A stretch of DNA of 64,000 nt from Coffea arabica (GCF_036785885.1 NC_092310.1:6572001-6636000), one strand, 5' to 3'. Shown: positions 1 to 11,754, numbered from the stretch's first letter. Translations and numbers: made by a program. The notes: generated from the sequence alone by a model not told the origin.

Positions 1-94
1 GATAAAGGGGTAAAAGTGAATGAGTTTTCCTTATTTTTACTTACCAATGTATCTATTAAATGAAGTTAATGTTTAATTATTGAATTTAGGTATA

Positions 95-1414
95 ATGGCT
101 CGCACCAAGAAAGGTGCGGTGAAATCTCCACCTCCCAATAGGAGAGGAGAAGCGTCTACATCTAGACCACCGCGCTTGAAAAGAAAAGCGAGTAGACGCC
201 TTGTGCTTCAAGACGAGCCATCATCCGGAGAGGAGACTCAAAAACAAGAGGCACAAGGGGAACAAGAGGAGGAAGTCCCTTATGATAAGTCGCGCTTCAC
301 CTCCGCCGAAAATGAAGCTTGGTACAATGCTAGGAGGGGAGCTAAGATGTTGGTGGAGAAAGATGTCACTCTAGATGTTGAGGAGGTCTACCATCTCAAG
401 GCATCCTTTGCCAAGTTGGGATGGGAAAACTTCTTTAACATCCCCAACTTTTATTATGAGGAGCTTGTCCGAAAATTCTATGCGAATGTGGAGGACAAGA
501 AAGTTTTTCACTATGACACGGAAGTGATTACCAGTACAGTGCGAGAGAGAACAGTTCGAGTCCATAGAGCTGATTTGGAGCGCTATCTTCATGTTTCGGA
601 TGTAGGGCGTAAGGTAGATTTGAAGAAAACCTTCAAACCCAATGATTTGGACTCTTGGAACATGCTAGAGGCACTTGTACGCTTGGGGGTTGAGTACAAG
701 GCTACTTGGAAGACTGGGCGATATTCGGTATTGACTTCATCATTTCCAGAGTCGCAACGTCTTCTAATTTACTTGTTCGCCTCCAACAAAATTCCGAAGG
801 CAAGTGGAACCAATGAGGCGCGCACAAGTGATATCTACTTCTTGGATAAAATGGAGCATGACTTAGGAAATATTCAAGGCATTCCATTGGGAAGCATTAT
901 TACCAACCACATGTGGGCTGTGGTTCACAGTAACGACATCAAACATGCCTTCCCATATCCTCGGTTCTTGACCTTTGAGTTTCAAAGGGCTGGAGTGGAT
1001 TTTTCTAATGCTATCCCTACAATTCTAAAAAAGAAGGATGTCTTTACATTGGATTTTTGCAGGTTTATTTTGAAGAGTAAAGACATAGGTGGTCCCTTGA
1101 CTCAAGAAGGTGCTCAAGGAGACATTCGGCACGAGGAAGCTGAAATTGAACGAATTGAAGAAGCTCAAGGAGTTGAAACAACCACCCCACTGGTCTCAAC
1201 TGAGCCGTCTTCCTCCCGTCGTCCATCCTCACCTCAGGACACTCGGTCATTTTTGAAGAAGATAATGGATAAGCTGCTTTGCGTCGAGGCTGAGGTGAAG
1301 AAGAGCCGCCAAGAGAACAAACGGAACTCTGAGCGTCTTCGTCGCATCGAGACCAAGCTGGGTATTGAAGCTCCTCCAACTCCACCATCTTCACCTGACC
1401 AAGCGACTACTTGA
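95..1414 (+). CDS. env-position ORF of Athila-like retrotransposon (Transposase_32-type domain)
   Basis: This is an intact 439-codon frame. ATG at 95 is preferred over the in-frame TTG at 80, because Athila third-ORF proteins usually begin with M-A-R/K-T and because 'tgaatttag|gt' just upstream resembles a splice acceptor for a subgenomic message. The N-terminus (residues 1-60) is basic and low in complexity. Residues of about 70-320 match the plant family annotated as 'putative plant transposon protein' (PF20167 by recall), with VRERTVRVHRADLERYL as the recognisable core. The last 100 residues are acidic, then a predicted coiled coil (FLKKIMDKLLCVEAEVKKSR) and a proline-rich tail. The same C-terminal layout recurs at 63432-63986. 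No transmembrane helix is obvious, so an envelope role is not supported. It lies between the absent pol and the 3' LTR. Function unknown. Confidence 0.8.
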   Translation: MARTKKGAVKSPPPNRRGEASTSRPPRLKRKASRRLVLQDEPSSGEETQKQEAQGEQEEEVPYDKSRFTSAENEAWYNARRGAKMLVEKDVTLDVEEVYHLKASFAKLGWENFFNIPNFYYEELVRKFYANVEDKKVFHYDTEVITSTVRERTVRVHRADLERYLHVSDVGRKVDLKKTFKPNDLDSWNMLEALVRLGVEYKATWKTGRYSVLTSSFPESQRLLIYLFASNKIPKASGTNEARTSDIYFLDKMEHDLGNIQGIPLGSIITNHMWAVVHSNDIKHAFPYPRFLTFEFQRAGVDFSNAIPTILKKKDVFTLDFCRFILKSKDIGGPLTQEGAQGDIRHEEAEIERIEEAQGVETTTPLVSTEPSSSRRPSSPQDTRSFLKKIMDKLLCVEAEVKKSRQENKRNSERLRRIETKLGIEAPPTPPSSPDQATT

Positions 1415-2839
1415 GGGAGTGCTTGTCACCTCGTGACATTGCCACTAGTTTTTCTTTTACTTTCTGTAGTATTCATGATGTTTAATTTTTAGTGATTTTC
1501 TTTCTTTTGTGTGACCTAATCCAAGTGATCTTCATCTCTGTTGTGGTGTTAGTGATTCGGACTACTTACGGTTGGAAATTCATCACTTGGACATGGACTC
1601 GGATTGCGCAAGTTCAATTGAGCTGTATTTTCTTTTACTCTTTATTTATTTTCTTTTCCTCACACTGAGGACAATGTGAAGTTTAAGTGTGGGGGAGGAA
1701 AGTATTGAACTTGCATTTACTTGCTAGGTGATGATATTTTGTGGATTTAAATGCTTAGAAATGTTGGAATTATGTTTGAATTATTTGCCATGTGGATAAT
1801 TTGCTTGAAATTGGGTTTGTTGGTAGGGAGTTTTCATCCATTTATAAGGAGAAACTCTGTAAAATTTTTTCTAAAATCTTTTCCAATATTTCACTATGGC
1901 CCAAAAGTTTTTCAAATTTTTGCATTTTCATTCAAAAAGGCCTAATTTGTTCCAACTTTAAATGTTTAAATTCTTCCAATTGTTGAAACTTTATGTGTAT
2001 TTTGGAAGGTTTAGTCTTCATTTAACTTGGAAATAGTTATTATGCAACTAGAATTTTTACATTTTAGAAAGTATATTTGGTAAAGTGAGGAAAATTGTGC
2101 CTATAATTTTATATGTTTAATGAGATTTCTTCTTTTTACTTAATTTTGCAAGTAAGTGATTGATATAGTCGATAAAGGTTATACTCCTCCTTTGATTATT
2201 CTTATATATTTTCTAAGAGGGAATATCTATTTATTGTCCTTTCTTTTTGAAAAAGAAAAAAACAAAGAGAGAAAAATAAAAAAAAAAGAGAAAAGAAAGT
2301 AAATAAAAATTGTTCTACTCTAATGATTCTCGTACCAAGTAACCGGGGGTTGGCATTTACAAATGTCGACATTCGCGTAAAAAGGTACTTGAATTAAGAG
2401 TATGCATAGCAACTTGAATAAGTGAAATATTGAGTAACCGGAGATCTTCACCTAAAAGTGTCGATTTTTGCGTAAAAAGGCATTCTCACTATTTAAGTAA
2501 AAATTAGTATGAATAAATCCCTCTTAGTTATAGAATTTTGAGAAAAAGATGATTATAGGAGGAGGAAGGCTATAAATTGACTATGTGATTTGCTTATTTG
2601 TAAAATTAAGTTAGGGTAAGAGATTAAGTTTAACTTGTTGAATTTAGGGTATAATTATCTTTCCTTTACTTGATATTATGAGTATTTAGTATAATTTGAA
2701 CAATGATATAATGATTATTTTCCAAGTTTTGAGGAATTAAATTGGACAAAGTGCATATATTGTTTTACCTCTTGAATCATTGTACTTGATTATGTGTGGA
2801 TTGGTTGAGGACAAGCAATGATTTAAGTGTGGGGGAATT
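1415..2839 (+). other. non-coding 3' internal region of the Athila-like element
   Basis: No coding frame is supported. Two polypurine tracts with the core AAGTGTGGGGGA are present, one at about 1685-1700 and one at 2825-2839 next to the LTR. A purine-rich stretch lies at 2245-2300. A duplicated conserved block lies at 2338-2481: two 48-base units sharing AGTAACCGG at one end and GCGTAAAAAGG at the other. It recurs in the three other Athila-like elements of the window. Confidence 0.7.
2338..2481 (+). repeat. duplicated conserved block, Athila-like element 1
   Basis: Unit 1 (2338-2386) runs from AGTAACCGGGGGTTGG through the palindrome AATGTCGACATT to CGCGTAAAAAGG. Unit 2 (2433-2481) runs from AGTAACCGGAGATC through GTGTCGATTTT to GCGTAAAAAGG. 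Reverse-complement copies with the same spacing occur at about 24609-24755, 44240-44383 and 62470-62613. Confidence 0.75.
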
Positions 2840-4143
2840 TGATAAGTGATTAATTTACGTAATAATTGTATGATATTTTATATTATTTTTAGTCACTTTG
2901 ATATATTATTGGAAGAAAATGAATCATTTTGGCTATAATTGGTGAAAAATACTTTTAAGTGATTAAATGAGGTTTTTATCAATTTCTACTTGGATTTTGT
3001 GCATTTTTGATAGTTTTGACACAATTTCGTATTTTGGCTATAACTTGAGTTACAGTGATCGGATTGAGATGATTCTTGAACCAATTTAAAGATAAGAGAT
3101 AGATCTACAATTTTGGTGAAGACATCTGAATCCAGTTTGAAGGTTTTCGAAGTCAAAAAGCTGAATTAAAGTGGCTACTTTTCTATAGTCAAAGCTGGAA
3201 CAGGGCAATGAGCAGGTAAGGGTATTTTGGTCATTTCTCAGACCACACAAATCCAAATGAGGTGATTCGTGATGCATTGGAAAGCTAACTCAAAGGGCTA
3301 CAACTTTCATGTTTTGGTTAAGAGCTAAATCAGCTTTTATCATCAAGAAAAGTTCAGTTGAAGTTGAGTCAAAATCGGAACAGAGCTGGAAATTGAACCA
3401 GAAGTGACCAAATGGTCACTGTAGCAATCCGGCCGGAATTTGGCTGGATTTGTGGCCGAATTGTGGTCAGAGAAGGCTATTCTTTATGCGAAAAGTTTAT
3501 TTTCAACTCCACCAACTCACATGTGAGAAACATTTCCAGGTGTAAAAGGGAGTTGAAAACCTCATTTCTTGACCAACTTTTCATCATTAAATAGCCAAAT
3601 TCATTGCAAGATTGGGGGAGAGAGAGAGACATACGGGAGAAGCTTGAAGTTGCAGAAATGTAGCTCTTTCATCTTTCTAGTGTTAGTTTAGCTTAGTATA
3701 GAGTAGGATAGTCCATCCATTCTTGTTATTAGCTAGATAAAGAAGAAGATAGAGGATGAAGAAGGCAAGGAAGAAAGCTCATGTGACAAGGGTTGTATTC
3801 CTTCCAAACTCTTTATCTTTTGTACTTGATTCAAAGTTTGGTTAATATACAAGTTCTGGATTTTGTGTTTATTATGTGTTTTTAAAATTTATACCTTGGG
3901 TTTTGTTGAACTTTCTATGATTGTTAGTGTTTATTATTTGGTTATTTGATTGTTATGATTTGAGCAAGTTATTTAGCACTTTGGCTCTTTAAATCATGAT
4001 TAATCTGGTACCATTAATTGTGATTATCTAAGGTATTGTTTCTGCAATGAAAATTGAGATTTAACACTAGTTCAAGAAGTACTAAACATAGGGAGTGCAC
4101 TCACGAAAGTAGAGGTGCACCTATGTGGTTTTAGTGATTGATT
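2840..4143 (+). repeat. truncated 3' LTR, Athila-like element 1
   Basis: It begins TGATAAGTGATTAATTTACG directly after the polypurine tract. It contains the ATCCGGCC motif near 3428 and matches the reverse complement of the LTRs of the element at 42022-50539. Homology ends at about 4143 without the expected ...CCCGTCA terminus or a target duplication, so this end was lost by deletion or recombination. Confidence 0.8.
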
Positions 4144-4345
4144 TAGCACGTCTAGGATGACAAAGACCGATGATTTAGCTACCTTCAGAACCATCAGTAG
4201 TTTTGCACTTCGTCCATGACATAGATGTTTTCTAAGATTTGGAAGGAGATTCCCTTAACTTTCAAGGCATAAAGAACTTATTTTGATATTTTTGGACTTT
4301 GTATCAAAACTCACCCTTTACTTCTCAATCAACAATCGACAATTA
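4144..4345. other. spacer of about 200 bases, no feature
   Basis: Sequence between the broken LTR and the BAHD promoter. No reading frame, repeat or RNA gene is visible. Homology to the two inverted BAHD promoter copies begins at about 4346 (ACTGTTAGGTTCTCTT). Confidence 0.5.
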
Positions 4346-4726
4346 TCACTGTTAGGTTCTCTTCCTTTATCCAGGTGTACATGTGAATCTGATTCTAGCC
4401 TGGTGTAATTGTGAAGCTAGTTCCGTGCTCAACTATACATGTTTCAATTCCTTGGCTTTTTTATTGTTTGATTTTTTGTTTCAATCTTTACCATGTCTTT
4501 ATTTTGTTTTGTTTTCCATCACGATTATTCTTTTCTTGCAACACGATGTTGGTATATCAGATATACCACGTAACACACTCACACAGGGTAACAAAATAGA
4601 CAGCAAAATAGAGATTGAAACCAGAGATGGTATAAATATGAGAACGCATAACAAGACTTAGCAGGTACCAAACCTTCGCCGCCTCACAAAACAAAAGGCA
4701 CGAGAAAGACAGAGAGAGAGAGAGAG
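4346..4726 (+). promoter_or_regulatory. promoter and 5' UTR of the BAHD acyltransferase gene
   Basis: A TATA box, TATAAATA, lies at 4631-4638, about 90 bases before the ATG, which puts transcription start near 4660. The 5' UTR ends in a GA repeat directly before ATG 4727. This whole stretch is repeated in inverted orientation at about 14926-15408 and 53593-54080. At least in the 14926-15408 copy the TATA box is changed to TATGAATA. Confidence 0.65.
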
Positions 4727-7624
4727 ATGGCAATGCAATTTCTAGTGAGACACAAGGAAGCAGAGTTGATTGTTCCTGCAAAAACTACCCCCGAAGAAAT
4801 AAGACCACTTTCTGATATAGACGATCAAAAGGGCCACAGATTTCATTTACCCATGATTATGTTTTATAGCTATAATCAGTGCATGGACGAAAAGAACCCT
4901 GTTGGGGTGATTAGGAATGCACTAGCTAAAGCACTTGTTTATTACTATCCCTATGCCGGCAGGCTCATTGAAGGGCCTTCAGATAAGATTCTTGTCAACT
5001 GTACAGCTGAAGGAGTGGTGTTTAGGGAAGCCATTGCAGAGGTTAGGCTCGATCAACTTCGTGACTTCATGCAGCCACCATTTCCTTACTCAAAGGAGTT
5101 CTTAATAGATGCTTCTGGCTCTACAGCGATCTTGGACAGTCCGTTGATGTTGATTCAGGTGAGCAAAACATTCAGGCTAAGTCTGGCCTCTTCTTCTTCC
5201 AGCCAAACCGAATATCTCTGTTTGATTATCTGCAAATTGCTACATGACCATGTACGTTCTACAAGTGGTTCTATATAAAGTAGAAAATAGATAGAAAGCA
5301 CCGCAGATTGCAGTGATTGACCCAGACATACTCTAAAAATGTGTGAGCATATTATAGTATCCACCCTTCTGTGCTTTTTCATAAATACTCACTTGGTCCC
5401 TCTATGATTTTACATCTATTTACATAATTCCGCTATAGTTGTATAAGTGGATAGACCTTCATTCTGTTTAGTATTTAATTTAAATAAGGATAATACTGCC
5501 ATTTCAACTGACTACATCACAAAGATCTTTTCTGCCAAATTTTCACTTTATAAAAAATGATAGAGTGGTTTGTAGATATTTTGAAACTTAAAGGACTTAT
5601 ATGATAACATAAGAGAGATGGGGATTAAAAATAATTTATACTTTAAAATAGTGGTAGTTAAATAGTTAAGGAAACAATCCAAATATGTGGAGCAATAACG
5701 TTTTATTTTTTGGGTAAATTATTTTTTATAACCCCATGGTTTGGTGTTTTACCACATAATCACTTATGGTTTAAAAACTTATCTATAACCCTCTTATGAT
5801 TTGAATAAAAGTGTTGTCATTAGTTTTTCCATTAAAATTAATGGTCAATAGAAAAAAGTTATAGTCAAACTAATAAATTGACAAATTCACCATTTCACTA
5901 CTTTTTTCTCATTTTTTCTTTCTCTCTTTTTTTTTGGGGGGGAATAGAAAAGATGACTTTGAAAACCAATATCTTGGCCTACAAAATCTTAATTTTCTCC
6001 AAATACAAAAGAGAAGGGAGGGAAATAAAAATAAATAAATAAGAAACAAAAAAGATGGAAGGAAAATATAAAACAAACAAATAAGAAATAAAAAATACCA
6101 AATCTTTTTTGACTACAATATCATTTTAGGTTTTTAAACCAAATTTTTAATGGTATTTTCTAGTTCTTATTTACCTATTTTTTTTATTTCAAAATTTTAA
6201 ACCAAGAACTAAATAAGACATTTTCAATCCAAAGTATGAGGAGGTTATATATAGGTTTTGAAATCATAGAAAATTATGTGATAAAGCACCAAATCAAGAG
6301 GGTAAAAAGTAATTCACCCTTATTTTTTTCATTCATGAGACAAAAAACTCCACAAACCACTGTATCATGAAATTTTATACTTTAGTCATTCAAATTTTGT
6401 CTTAATTTCAAAATGGTACTAAACTCACAAAATCAGTATACTAGTGGCTATTCTGTGTAATTTGCTGTTAATCCTAATAGAATTAGCTGCACTATTTCTA
6501 GTCTTGTTATGTAAATTTTAAGTACATAAAGTTATCAGTAAAATGAACTTCTCACAATATTGAGCAATTTTCACTTGAAAGCTCCAATTATAAATTACAA
6601 AATTCCTATTTATTTACAAACTTTACCTGAAGGCTTTCTTATTGTCATTTTGGTTTCTTGGGGGGTCAAAATTCAGGTGACCCGCTTGAGCTGTGGTGGA
6701 CTTGTCCTCGCTATTCGCATAAACCATACAATTAGTGATGCAATTGGCTTTGTCCAGTTTCTGAATGCAGTAAGCCAAATATCCAAAGATCCATCGTCAG
6801 CACCTTCTCCATTACCTGTGTGGCAAAGATGGCTCTTAAGTGCCAGAAATCCACCATACGTCACATGTGTGCATAATGAGTTCGAGGTGGAGAAAAACAG
6901 TAATAGCTGCACTGAGCCTACAACATTCGACTCCCCTCTCAACCTTGTATGCAAAGGCTTCTTTTTTGGAGCACAAGAGATAAAAGCCATCAAGAAATAT
7001 CTTCCACCAAACATTCCTTATGCGTCAAAATTTGATTTGGTAACTGCATTTGTATGGAGATCAAGAACAATAGCCTTAGAATTGGATCCTGAAGAAATCG
7101 TTACTCTTACCTATGCAGTTAATGTTCGTGATAAAAATAAACCAAAGTTGCCTAGTGGTTATTATGGCAATGGATTCGTCTCTCCTGCTGCAGTCTCAAA
7201 GGTCAACCAATTGTGCAACAATTCATTTGTCTATGCATTAGAGCTAGTGAAGAAAGCAAAACATGAAGTTACTGAGGGCTTCATCAAATCGGCCATTGAC
7301 TATAGTGTTTTGCATGGAAAACCAGGGTATTCTACGTTGTTGAAGGATTGGATTGTTTCGGATGCATCAAGAGCTGGAATTGACGACGTAGATTTTGGCT
7401 GGGGAAAGCCAATTTATGGTGGAACCATGGATGGAGGGCCAACTTTTAATATGACAGTTTATTCGCAATTTCGAAATAACCAAGGGGATGATGGTTTGGT
7501 GGTGCCAGTGTGCTTGCCTGTTGCAGCCATGGAGAATTTTCAGAAGGAGATGGAGAAAATGATCAAGGGGCCAATGGACGAGTGCAACAAATTTTGGCAT
7601 CCTAGGATTATATCTATGCTTTAA
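4727..7624 (+). CDS. BAHD acyltransferase, benzyl-alcohol O-benzoyltransferase/methanol acyltransferase type
   Basis: BAHD enzymes transfer an acyl group from acyl-CoA to an alcohol or amine in the cytosol. Exon 1 is 4727-5158 (144 codons, ending LMLIQ) and exon 2 is 6677-7624 (315 codons plus stop). The intron (5159-6676) has GT/AG ends and phase 0, giving 459 residues, the usual family length. The catalytic HxxxD motif is HTISD at residues 161-165, and the structural DFGWG motif is intact at 383-387. The N-terminus (ELIVPAKTTPEEIRPLSDID) and VTRLSCGG after the splice junction resemble the clade that makes volatile esters such as benzyl benzoate and methyl anthranilate. The acceptor alcohol cannot be read from sequence. 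The intron holds a Mutator-type MITE. AATAAA at 7760-7765 is a possible poly(A) signal. No stop or frameshift was seen, so it is probably functional. Confidence 0.9.
5712..6319. mobile_element. Mutator-type MITE in the BAHD intron
   Basis: A 608-base non-coding element. Its ends form long imperfect terminal inverted repeats of roughly 90 bases, starting GGGTAAATTA on the left and ending TAATTCACCC on the right. It is flanked by a perfect 9-base duplication, TTATTTTTT (5703-5711 and 6320-6328). Nine-base duplications and long TIRs are typical of Mutator-like elements. It lies wholly inside the intron and leaves the splice sites untouched. Confidence 0.85.
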
Positions 7625-8791
7625 AGCAATGATAAAATCATCATGTGGGGACTTTTTGGAAATTATATCTCTACTTGACTTTTCTTGAAAATTTTGACTT
7701 TTATTTTCTTATGTTAAGCTTCTATTATTTTCTTTTTCTTTTTGGTTTTCGTTAGCGACAATAAAATTCTTATAATAAAGTGAAACAAAATTTACTGATA
7801 CCACGGGTAGGTGGAGAATTACTATCAATCCTTTTAAATATAACAAAAAATTCATTGAGACCAATTTGCGTACACCAAAGTGGAAGATTCCTTACCACGC
7901 TCATGAATATTACGAGTACATATAAAGCAATTTTATGACTAAATTCTATGACAACTTTGACTATCAAAATTTAACAAGTCTAGTTGGATGTTATATATAC
8001 AAAATTTGATATTCAAATTCAACTTCAAATGATATGATATTTATTCAATCCCATCAGTATATACACTATAGTATAGGAAAAATTAATCTTTATAGTTTAC
8101 CTTTAATAACTTCAACAAATATAAGATTTTCCTTCCACAAATATGTGGCGTATTTACATGCACAACTATAGTCTTTTATTTGTTAGCCTAAGGACATGCC
8201 TATAATATTCATTTTCTTTTATTTGTTTTCATCACTGTTTTCTTCAAAATTGAGAACTTTAGGTACAAAATTTGTTTTCATTACAACTTTAGGATCTTCA
8301 GTGCATTCCCCAACTTTAGGACCTACAATTCTTTCGAGACAAATTTAAGCTAACTTCGCTTGTAAGTTTACTTAATTGTTGCCCTTGCTGCAGACATGAC
8401 CATTTGAGCTATAGGAAAAAGGATTTGAGCGTTTTGGAATTTACGTATGATGCCTTAATAGTACCCTTCAAGAATTAATAGCCTTCCAAATCTAAATATC
8501 TTTTGCCAAAGTGAGTTATTTCATGCCGCAGTAGCCACAAAAACGTGTTCAACTTGTTAGATCCTATTCATTCTTGTTCGTACATTTAGTGGGAAGTGAA
8601 CAGTTTATAGCAAAATTTGATGTCTTTGTTAGACTTCCTTTAAACTCGAAAAATGGCTCTGTTTGAATTAGACAATTTTTCATAAACAAGTTTTTCAACT
8701 ACATTGTTACAATAACACACAAACAAAAATAGTTCCACAAATATTTAATTCATATAATATCTCAAAAACAACTATCAAAAAATAAAAAATA
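7625..8791. other. AT-rich spacer after the BAHD gene
   Basis: Holds the 3' UTR of the BAHD gene (possible poly(A) signal at 7760-7765), then AT-rich DNA without a supportable frame. At about 8652 'aaatggctctgtttgaatta' looks like a terminus of a plant MITE, but no partner end was found. Confidence 0.5.
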
Positions 8792-9784
8792 GGGTTAATT
8801 ACAGTTTGTCCCCCTGAACATAACTCTTTACAACACTTTATCCCCCCTAAACTTTAAAATATACACTTTACCCCTTTATTAACTAGCCAAATGTTAAATG
8901 ATAAATTCTCCATCCACAATTTTAATAAAATTACATTAATGCCCCTACATAGTGGTTCTAAAATAATGTTATACTTGTAATCATAATATGAAACACAAAG
9001 TTACATGATTTTAAAAACTTAAAAAATAAAAGATGTATAACACCAAAGAATTGAAATTTTATATTGTGGAGAAAAAAAGAATTTGAAAATTCCTAAAACT
9101 TTTGCATAAGTTTTTTATTGCTTGTCTTTCTTCTTTTAAAATGTAAACAGATTGGTTTTGATAATTTTCATTACCTTACAAGTTTTACAAGATTTTCATG
9201 AGTCAATAAGATACTATTTGGTATTTTTTTTTACCGCATTCATAACTTTGTATTTTGTTTGAATTCTACATTTTTTTTCAAAAATAAAACTTAAGATTCT
9301 CTAAATACAATTTTTTCAATACATTTGTATTTTTTATCATGCTCTTGTATCATATAAAAAACATTGAAAAGTGCTACGATAAAATATATAAGCAAATAAT
9401 TTTCATTCCAATTCATTCCAAATACACTAATTAATTTTATTTCATTTAAAATAAGTATTCTTATTGAAATTGAGATAAACACTTTGAGTTGCTTAGACTT
9501 CTTGTTTTGTGGATTATCTAATTCATTTTAGTGCTAAAAGATCGAAATGCATAGTGTAATTGTGTTTCAATGCATTTAGTAACTATTAAAGAAATAGGTG
9601 TTTATTATGTTACAATTATTATTTATATTTAAGAATTAGCAAGGGATATTTTGGTCATGAAAATATAATTTCATCTTAACTCAATCAAAAAGTTGACTTC
9701 AGGGGGGAAAGTGTATATATTTGAGATTTAGTAGGGCAAAGTGTTACAATGGCTCAAGTTCATGGGGCAAAGTGTAATTAACCC
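8792..9784. mobile_element. Mutator-type non-autonomous element
   Basis: A 993-base AT-rich element with terminal inverted repeats of about 85 bases. The left end reads GGGTTAATTACAGTTTGTCC and the right end reads ...GTGTAATTAACCC, with internal CACTTTACCCC/GGGGAAAGTG pairing. The flanks are TAAAAAATA (8783-8791) and TAAAAAAAA (9785-9793), a 9-base duplication with one mismatch. No transposase is encoded. Confidence 0.8.
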
Positions 9785-10275
9785 TAAAAAAAACCTACCA
9801 CTATCTTCTTCCACCCACTATCTATCACCACCACTACTTCCCATTCCCCTCCCCTCCCCTTCCCTCTTCCTTCTCTTCTCTCCTCCTTGTCCATTTTCCT
9901 CCCCTCCTTCCTTCTCCCTCCTCCTATCTCTTCCTCCCTTCCCTTCCTTTCTCCTCCTCCCTCCCCTTCCCCTGCAAGATCCCCCGCCTTTGTGACCAGA
10001 AAAGATTTGGTTGCAACCAGAGATGGTGGAAAAAACAAGAGGTTTGCTACCAGATCTCAGATTTGGTCACAACTATTTGCAATTGGAGAAGATGGGGGAA
10101 GGGGAGTGGGGATTTGTTTAGGGGAAGGGAAGGGAGAGGAGGGAAGGAGGGAGGAGGAAGAAGAAGGGAGGAAAGAAAGAGAGAAGAGAAGGAGAAAGGA
10201 AGGAGAAGAGAGAAGGGGAAACAATGGTGGTGGAGGGTTATGGGGGACAGTGATGGATGGTTTTTTTTTTATTTT
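9785..10275. repeat. polypyrimidine/polypurine fold-back
   Basis: The left arm (about 9785-9975) is almost pure C/T on the + strand and the right arm (about 10083-10275) is almost pure G/A. They form a long imperfect inverted repeat around a mixed loop (about 9976-10082) that contains TTTGTGACCA and TGGTCACAAC. Outer ends pair as AAAAAACC(T/A) with GGTTTTTTT. The open frames across it are a by-product of compositional bias. It could be a fold-back transposon, but no clear target duplication was found. Confidence 0.7.
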
Positions 10276-11440
10276 AAAAAATCTAATAAAATTTTAAATT
10301 TTAAAAACACCCAAACAAATAACAATATCAAAATATTTTTATATATAATGTTGTAGTAAAATTTTTAAAAAACAGCGCAAAAGCACATAATCCATGTGAA
10401 GCCAATTCATATATGTGGTTGTAGGTAAGTTTTTTTTTTCCTTTTTTTAAGGGATATCAATTTGTTTTTTTTTTTATGAGTGGAAGGATTGTAGACCCAT
10501 TATATAGTAACAAATCTAGGCGTAGTGAAGCAATACGATTAGTTGCCACCAAACTTTTAATAGACTTTGGAGGACAAACAAAGACTTTGTAGCCTGATTG
10601 TAAGACTTATCCTCATAAGATGGTCGGCATTTTTGTTTCCTTCTCTCCATTCATATAGCAAGCGACAGTCCCGCTGCAGCAGTGATATCAAGTTCATCCT
10701 CCTATCAGTGTGTATACTTTTTAGTTCTCTAATAACAAAGTGCCACCTTACTCCTTAGTATTTTGAACTCTTTCCTATGTGCATTAGAACTTCATCTTAT
10801 AGAATCACAACCAGATAATGGAAACAAACAAAAGTATTCAAGTTGGATTATTTTTTATTCTAACAAATTTAAAAGTGAGAATGGCTATGCATAAAGAATT
10901 TCGTCCTTTTTGCTAGTTGGGAATTTATGGTTGAGGGGGGAGCTTGACTAGTTTCATTGGTGTTGCTGCTGCTGTCATTTACTGTCGTTCCATCCATAGT
11001 TGTAGATACACTAGTCACAGCGCATGGTAGGTGGAGGACAGAGTTGTGAGAGAAGTGCTTTTTTTTTTTTTTTTAATTTAGTTCCTCCATAGCAAGTTCA
11101 CTTTTTTTTTTACAAGATAATTTCATCTGAATAAAGCTATATTAATGAATACAACAATAAAGCAGATAGAAGGAATTTCCTTCCTTCTAATTTGAAAAAT
11201 CGACAAAGAAAACATTTTGAAACTCCGAAATGTCGTGTGATAAACCTCTACAACCCCTGATTCAACTCGAAAAGAAACTTGAGATTTGTCACAAAAAATC
11301 TGAGAAATTTGAGATTCTCTTAACACTACCCTTTTTCCCCCTCTTATATGGCGTGCCTAGGCCTTATACACACAAGTCTTCAATAAACATAAGTATTTGG
11401 AATGGAATATGTTCTTTGGACAGAAGGTGCCCAAGGCCAA
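10276..11440. other. AT-rich spacer, no gene
   Basis: Long A and T runs at about 10260-10460 and 11060-11110, and short random frames only. No repeat partner, RNA gene or conserved protein segment was recognised. Confidence 0.5.
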
Positions 11441-11569
11441 TGTAGATCCGTGACACGGATCCAGAAGGAATTGGTGAATCCTCTCTGGCCTGGTGCGGAT
11501 TGGATCCATGGATTTATTTCTGAACATAACTAGGGAGGATCCGCAGAGAGACCCTCACGGTGTGGATCC

Positions 11570-11715
11570 AGGCACATCGGATTAATAGTGCTTTACCAGA
11601 AGTTACCTCTCGTTTCCAGTCTGCCTTTGTTCCGGGTACGAGTTTCTCCGACAATATTCTCTTAGCTCAGGAACTTTGTTTCAGAACTGGATACGATATT
11701 AGAGGGAACCGAATC
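11570..11715 (+). pseudogene. LINE reverse transcriptase fragment
   Basis: About 48 codons resemble the start of a plant L1-type reverse transcriptase, with RFQSAFVPG followed by SDNILLAQEL. This parallels SPQQSGFVKG and FDNFLLAQEL in the LINE at 57040-57110. Nothing else of a LINE was recognised beside it, so it is a relic. GATCCGTGACACGGATC, an inverted repeat, lies just upstream (11445-11461). Confidence 0.75.
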
Positions 11716-11754
11716 TTACATTTGTTAGTATCATGTTTCATGTCTACAAATCAC

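Larger units (their letters stand above)
1..4143 (+). mobile_element. Athila-like Ty3/gypsy retrotransposon, 3' portion
   Basis: The 3' end of a large LTR retrotransposon enters from the left edge. In order it has an env-position reading frame (95-1414), about 1.4 kb of non-coding internal DNA, a polypurine tract (AAGTGTGGGGGAATT, 2825-2839) and a 3' LTR starting TGATAAGTGATTAATTTACG at 2840. The LTR matches the LTRs at 42022-43881 and 48656-50539 on the opposite strand. That match stops at about 4143, just after the block 'gtggttttagtgattgatt', so the LTR has lost its last 400-500 bases. Assignment to the Athila group rests on the env-position frame, the LTR start and the tRNA-Asp primer site seen in the related elements of this window. 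Confidence 0.85.

Noticed and set aside
9741..10356. Overlapping open frames of 84-136 codons on both strands
   Set aside because: They lie in a C/T- then G/A-biased fold-back and encode only Pro/Ser/Leu or Glu/Gly/Arg runs. Stop codons are rare there for compositional reasons.
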